Source: Rhizobium sp. NZLR1
Lineage (GTDB): Bacteria; Pseudomonadota; Alphaproteobacteria; Rhizobiales; Rhizobiaceae
Length of the DNA: 64,000 bases
Direction of reading: 5' to 3'
NCBI RefSeq assembly: GCF_017357385.1
Contig: NZ_CP071632.1
Coordinates: 2,981,501-3,045,500, forward strand
The notes beneath the pieces are model-generated. The model saw only the letters and a list, made by a program, of their open reading frames with translations, ran no database searches and had not been told where the DNA came from. Positions within the stretch are counted from its first letter, which is position 1. Each line of letters opens with the position of its first letter. Below, one piece after another: positions 61,269 through 64,000 of the stretch. A program made the position numbers and the translations under genes.

Positions 61269-61480
61269 TCGATCCGCCAGATGCAAAAGCGTCTTACGTC
61301 TCCCCTTCCGTTTCGACACGAGAGTCGCCGGCAATTCTCTCACTGATTGTATTAGAGCATTCTTTTACAGCCGGTTGCTACCGCTAGTACGAGAATTAAC
61401 GCTTGCGCGTCGGCGTCTGGAAATCCACTAGTTGATGCGTTCAATGTGCTTGGCGTCTGATACTGGAACAAGCGAAGGGA

Positions 61481-62116
61481 TTGGCCTTGATAAAAGCGCT
61501 GCTGCTCGTCGACATTCAGAATGGCTTCTGTCCGGGCGGCAACCTGCCGGTACCGGATGGCGACAAGGTGGTTGCCGTCGCAAACCGCCTGATCGACAGC
61601 GGCAAATACGATCTGATCGTTGCCTCGCAGGATTGGCACCCGCCGGGCCACGGCAGTTTCGCCTCCGCCCATCCGGACGCCGCGGCGTTCGAGATGGGGG
61701 AACTGTCGGGTAAGCCGCAGATGATGTGGCCCGACCACTGCATCCAGGGGACGCTCGATGCTGAACTGCATCCCGCGCTCAAATCCGAAGAGATCGACCT
61801 GATCCAGCAGAAGGGCGAGGATCCCGACATCGACAGCTATTCGGCCTTCCGCGACAATGACCGCGATGCCTCGACCGGCCTTTCCGATTTCCTTGAGGAC
61901 CAGGGTGTCACCGACCTCGACGTCTGCGGGCTGGCGACCGATTACTGCGTCAAATTCTCCGCGCTCGACGCGTTGGAGATGATGCCGGGTGTCCGCGTCC
62001 GCTTCATCGAGGACGCCAGCCGCGGCATCACCCCCGAAGGCGTCGCCGCCGCCATCGACGAGATGCGGACGCATGGTATCGCCATCATCGACAGCGCCGA
62101 GGTGCTGGTTAGGTAG
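61481..62116 (+). CDS. pncA: Nicotinamidase/pyrazinamidase
   Basis: PncA hydrolyses nicotinamide to nicotinic acid in NAD salvage. The 211-residue protein has the catalytic Asp in ALLLVDIQNGFCPGGNL, metal-binding DWHPPGHGSFASAHP, Lys in SGKPQMMWPDHCIQGT and the nucleophile Cys in GLATDYCVKFSALDA. The TTG at 61481 after GAAGGGA gives the normal N-terminus MALIKALLLVDIQN. It stands alone; the RibD-like gene follows after 92 bases. Confidence 0.93.
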   Translation: MALIKALLLVDIQNGFCPGGNLPVPDGDKVVAVANRLIDSGKYDLIVASQDWHPPGHGSFASAHPDAAAFEMGELSGKPQMMWPDHCIQGTLDAELHPALKSEEIDLIQQKGEDPDIDSYSAFRDNDRDASTGLSDFLEDQGVTDLDVCGLATDYCVKFSALDALEMMPGVRVRFIEDASRGITPEGVAAAIDEMRTHGIAIIDSAEVLVR

Positions 62117-62208
62117 CTCGATGCCTCGAAAAAAGACCGCATCGTATGTCGGATCGGCACCTGCCGCATCGTCCTTGCTGGAGATACACCGATGACGAGA
62201 GCGGCGTG

Positions 62209-62874
62209 ATGAGAAAAGTTGTTGCCGCAGCCTTTGTGAGTTTGGATGGCGTCATGCAGGCGCCTGGCGGGCCGCGGGAGGATCCGACCAGCGGCTTCAC
62301 CCTAGGCGGCTGGACCGTCAATTATTGGGACGAGCCGATGAGCCAGTTCATGGGCGGGATCTTTACCGATCCCTTCGAACTGCTGCTCGGCCGCAAGACT
62401 TACGAGATCTTCGCCGCGCACTGGCCCTTCGTCGGGAAAGACGATCCGATTGGCAAGGTCTTCAACGCCGTGACCAAATATGTCGCGACCACCTCGCAAA
62501 AGCCGCTGACCTGGGAAAATTCCGTTGCGCTGCGCGGCGATGCCGCCGCCGAAATCGCCCGGTTGAAGCAGCAGGACGGCCCCGACCTCCTGACACAGGG
62601 CAGCAGTGGCCTGCTGCAAACCTTGCTGACGCACGACCTGATCGACGAGTTCCGGCTCCTGACCTTCCCGCTGATCCTCGGCACAGGCAAGCGCCTGTTC
62701 GGCAAGGGTGCCAAGCCGGAGGCGCTGAAGCTCACCGCCAACACGGTTTCGACGACCGGCGTCATCATGAGCGTCTACGCGCGTGGAGGCGCAATCAAGA
62801 CGGGAACGTTCGAGCTGGCGCAGCCCTCCGAAGCCGAAATCGCCCGCCGGGAGCGGATGAAGCGCGAGGGCTGA
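62209..62874 (+). CDS. Dihydrofolate reductase-like (RibD C-terminal) family protein
   Basis: The 221-residue protein (MRKVVAAAFVSLDGVMQAPG, ELLLGRKTYEIFAAHWPFVG, LLTQGSSGLLQTLLTHDLID) has the RibD C-terminal/YyaP-type reductase fold, related to DHFR but distinct from the FolA at 29995. Small members act as NADPH-dependent reductases of unknown substrate. ATG 62209 is chosen; an in-frame extension to 62146 lacks a ribosome site. Same strand as pncA. Confidence 0.88.
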   Translation: MRKVVAAAFVSLDGVMQAPGGPREDPTSGFTLGGWTVNYWDEPMSQFMGGIFTDPFELLLGRKTYEIFAAHWPFVGKDDPIGKVFNAVTKYVATTSQKPLTWENSVALRGDAAAEIARLKQQDGPDLLTQGSSGLLQTLLTHDLIDEFRLLTFPLILGTGKRLFGKGAKPEALKLTANTVSTTGVIMSVYARGGAIKTGTFELAQPSEAEIARRERMKREG

Positions 62875-62919
62875 ACGCCTCTTCGTTCTGAAATCTTGGG
62901 CCGCGTCGCCGCGCGCCGT

Positions 62920-63183
62920 TTACGGGATCGTGCCCTTGCTCTTCTCATCTCGCTCCAGCAGATAGATATCTTCCGCCAGGTCCTCCATCTTCTTGAGAAG
63001 CGCCGCATGCGCGTCGCGCAGGCCCTGATTGTAATAATGAGCGCCGATCTCATCGGCGAAGAAGTCGAGCAGGAACTCTGCCGGCAGAACACCGATCGAT
63101 TGGTCGAGTTCCGTTTCGAAATAGCGGCGGATGCTGGAAACGATCGTCGTCTTCGCCTCTTTCGAAAATTCGATTTTCTTCAT
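62920..63183 (-). CDS. DUF2164 family protein
   Basis: This 87-residue protein (MKKIEFSKEAKTTIVSSIRR, YFETELDQSIGVLPAEFLLD, FFADEIGAHYYNQGLRDAHA) matches DUF2164, small helical proteins of unknown function found widely in proteobacteria. Convergent with the RibD-like gene and divergent from azlC. Confidence 0.88.
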   Translation of the reverse strand: MKKIEFSKEAKTTIVSSIRRYFETELDQSIGVLPAEFLLDFFADEIGAHYYNQGLRDAHAALLKKMEDLAEDIYLLERDEKSKGTIP

Positions 63184-63316
63184 GGTTTCCTCTTTGCCGG
63201 ATGCGATCAGGACTTTGATGGTTCAGCGAAATCGATTGGTCAATCAATGAAATTCAATTGCCGACGCAGACCATAGACCATAAGGGAAACCTTGGATTCC
63301 AACAGGATGAGATCGC

Positions 63317-64000
63317 ATGACTCGCGCCGACTTTGTTGAAGGTTTGCGGGGCGGCTTCGCCGTTGCGCTGGCGTCGGCGCCCTTTGCCGCCCTGTTCGGA
63401 GCGCTTGCGGTCGAAAATGGCATGTCGCTTCCCGAGATCGCCCTTATGAGCGGCACCGTCTATGCCGGCGCCAGCCAGATGGTCGGCATCGAACTTTTCG
63501 GGCATAATGTCCATGCTTGGCTGATCGTGCTGTCGATCCTTGCCGTCAATTTTCGCCACGTGCTCTATTCGGCGGCGATGGCGCGCTATATCGGCGATTT
63601 CACGCCGGTCCAAAAGTTCTTCACCTTCTTCCTGCTCGTCGATCCGCAGTTTGCCGAAGCGGTGAAACGCGGCGAGGCCGGCCTGCCGGTGACCTTCGCC
63701 TGGTATCTCGGCTTCGGCATCATCATCTACATCCCCTGGGTGCTGATCAGCGTCGGCGGCGGCCTGCTCGGCGGCTTCATCGGTGATCCCAAAGCGATCG
63801 GCCTCGATATCCTGCTGCCGGCCTATTTCCTCGGCATCGTCCTCGGTTTCCGCAAACGCGACAATTTCCTGCCCGTGGCACTCGTCAGCGCGGTCGCGTC
63901 GGTGCTTGCCTATCGCTATGTCGGTTCGCCCTGGCATGTCAGCCTCGGCGCCGCCGCCGGCATCGTGCTTGCCGCTCTATTACCGCTGCCGCAACCGGGT
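63317..64000 (+). CDS. azlC: AzlC-family branched-chain amino-acid exporter subunit, C-terminus at window edge
   Basis: The reading frame from ATG 63317 (MTRADFVEGLRGGFAVALAS) stays open to base 64000, 228 codons. AzlC features are seen in FAALFGALAVENGMSLPEIA, SGTVYAGASQMVGIELFGHN and ILAVNFRHVLYSAAMARYIG. With AzlD, whose gene should follow outside the window, it exports branched-chain amino acids or analogues. About six membrane helices fall in the visible part. Confidence 0.92.
   Translation, partial: MTRADFVEGLRGGFAVALASAPFAALFGALAVENGMSLPEIALMSGTVYAGASQMVGIELFGHNVHAWLIVLSILAVNFRHVLYSAAMARYIGDFTPVQKFFTFFLLVDPQFAEAVKRGEAGLPVTFAWYLGFGIIIYIPWVLISVGGGLLGGFIGDPKAIGLDILLPAYFLGIVLGFRKRDNFLPVALVSAVASVLAYRYVGSPWHVSLGAAAGIVLAALLPLPQPG

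Overview
The window is GC-rich alphaproteobacterial chromosome, most likely from the Rhizobium etli/leguminosarum group (inference). Grounds: a circularly permuted two-piece tmRNA with tag ANDNYAEARLAA beside an alpha-type SspB gene, RIME-like palindromic intergenic repeats, a Rhizobiaceae-style thyA-folA-hflK-hflC-degP block, and many small rhizobial DUF genes. About 60 protein genes are supported, most in the core-chromosome style; one insertion sequence and two broken genes interrupt them.

Layout. 1-3.1 kb: pdxJ (cut by the left edge), a MerR-LuxR chimeric regulator with a 22-bp triplicated repeat behind it, and a RecD/Dda-like helicase. 3.2-8.2 kb: a frameshifted LysR gene divergent from an AhpD-like/NmrA-like/cupin gene set, a MscS channel with a cyclic-nucleotide-type domain, and an Rrf2 regulator; the AhpD-like gene and the Rrf2 gene share the dyad GGATA-N5-TATCC. 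8.4-10.1 kb: small secreted protein, ECF sigma factor and membrane anti-sigma factor. 10.3-12 kb: cobalt-type nitrile hydratase (alpha, beta, accessory). 12.2-16 kb: an SDR-DoxX gene split by a 1.3-kb IS5-type element, then DUF2269. 16-25.5 kb: LysE exporter, aldo/keto reductase, ilvIH with a readable attenuation leader, HerA-like ATPase, DapA-like enzyme, and miaA/serB whose divergent start codons overlap.

25.8-33 kb: degP, hflC, hflK, folA and thyA (minus strand), then ssrA and sspB (plus strand), a tagging RNA next to the adaptor that delivers tagged proteins to ClpXP, then DUF4169 and a ribbon-helix-helix protein. 33-45.5 kb: giant AsmA-like protein, D-lactate/glycolate-type dehydrogenase, a second aldo/keto reductase with a divergent LysR, AbrB-family membrane protein, AraC regulator, DUF2000, OmpA-like lipoprotein and an orphan flagellin. 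45.8-51.4 kb: RND efflux pump pair and a membrane class III cyclase. 51.6-56.4 kb: prkA-yeaH-spoVR operon with a promoter-like sequence matching the EcfG/RpoE2 general-stress consensus. 56.8-64 kb: VOC protein, UvrD-family helicase, small membrane protein, EF-hand protein, nicotinamidase, RibD-like reductase, DUF2164 and azlC (cut by the right edge).

Two families of dispersed intergenic repeats recur through the window. No tRNA, rRNA, CRISPR array, prophage or replication origin was recognised. The most rewarding signals are regulatory: the shared Rrf2-type operator, the ilvIH attenuator, the split tmRNA/SspB pair, the stress-type promoter of prkA and the MerR-LuxR chimera.
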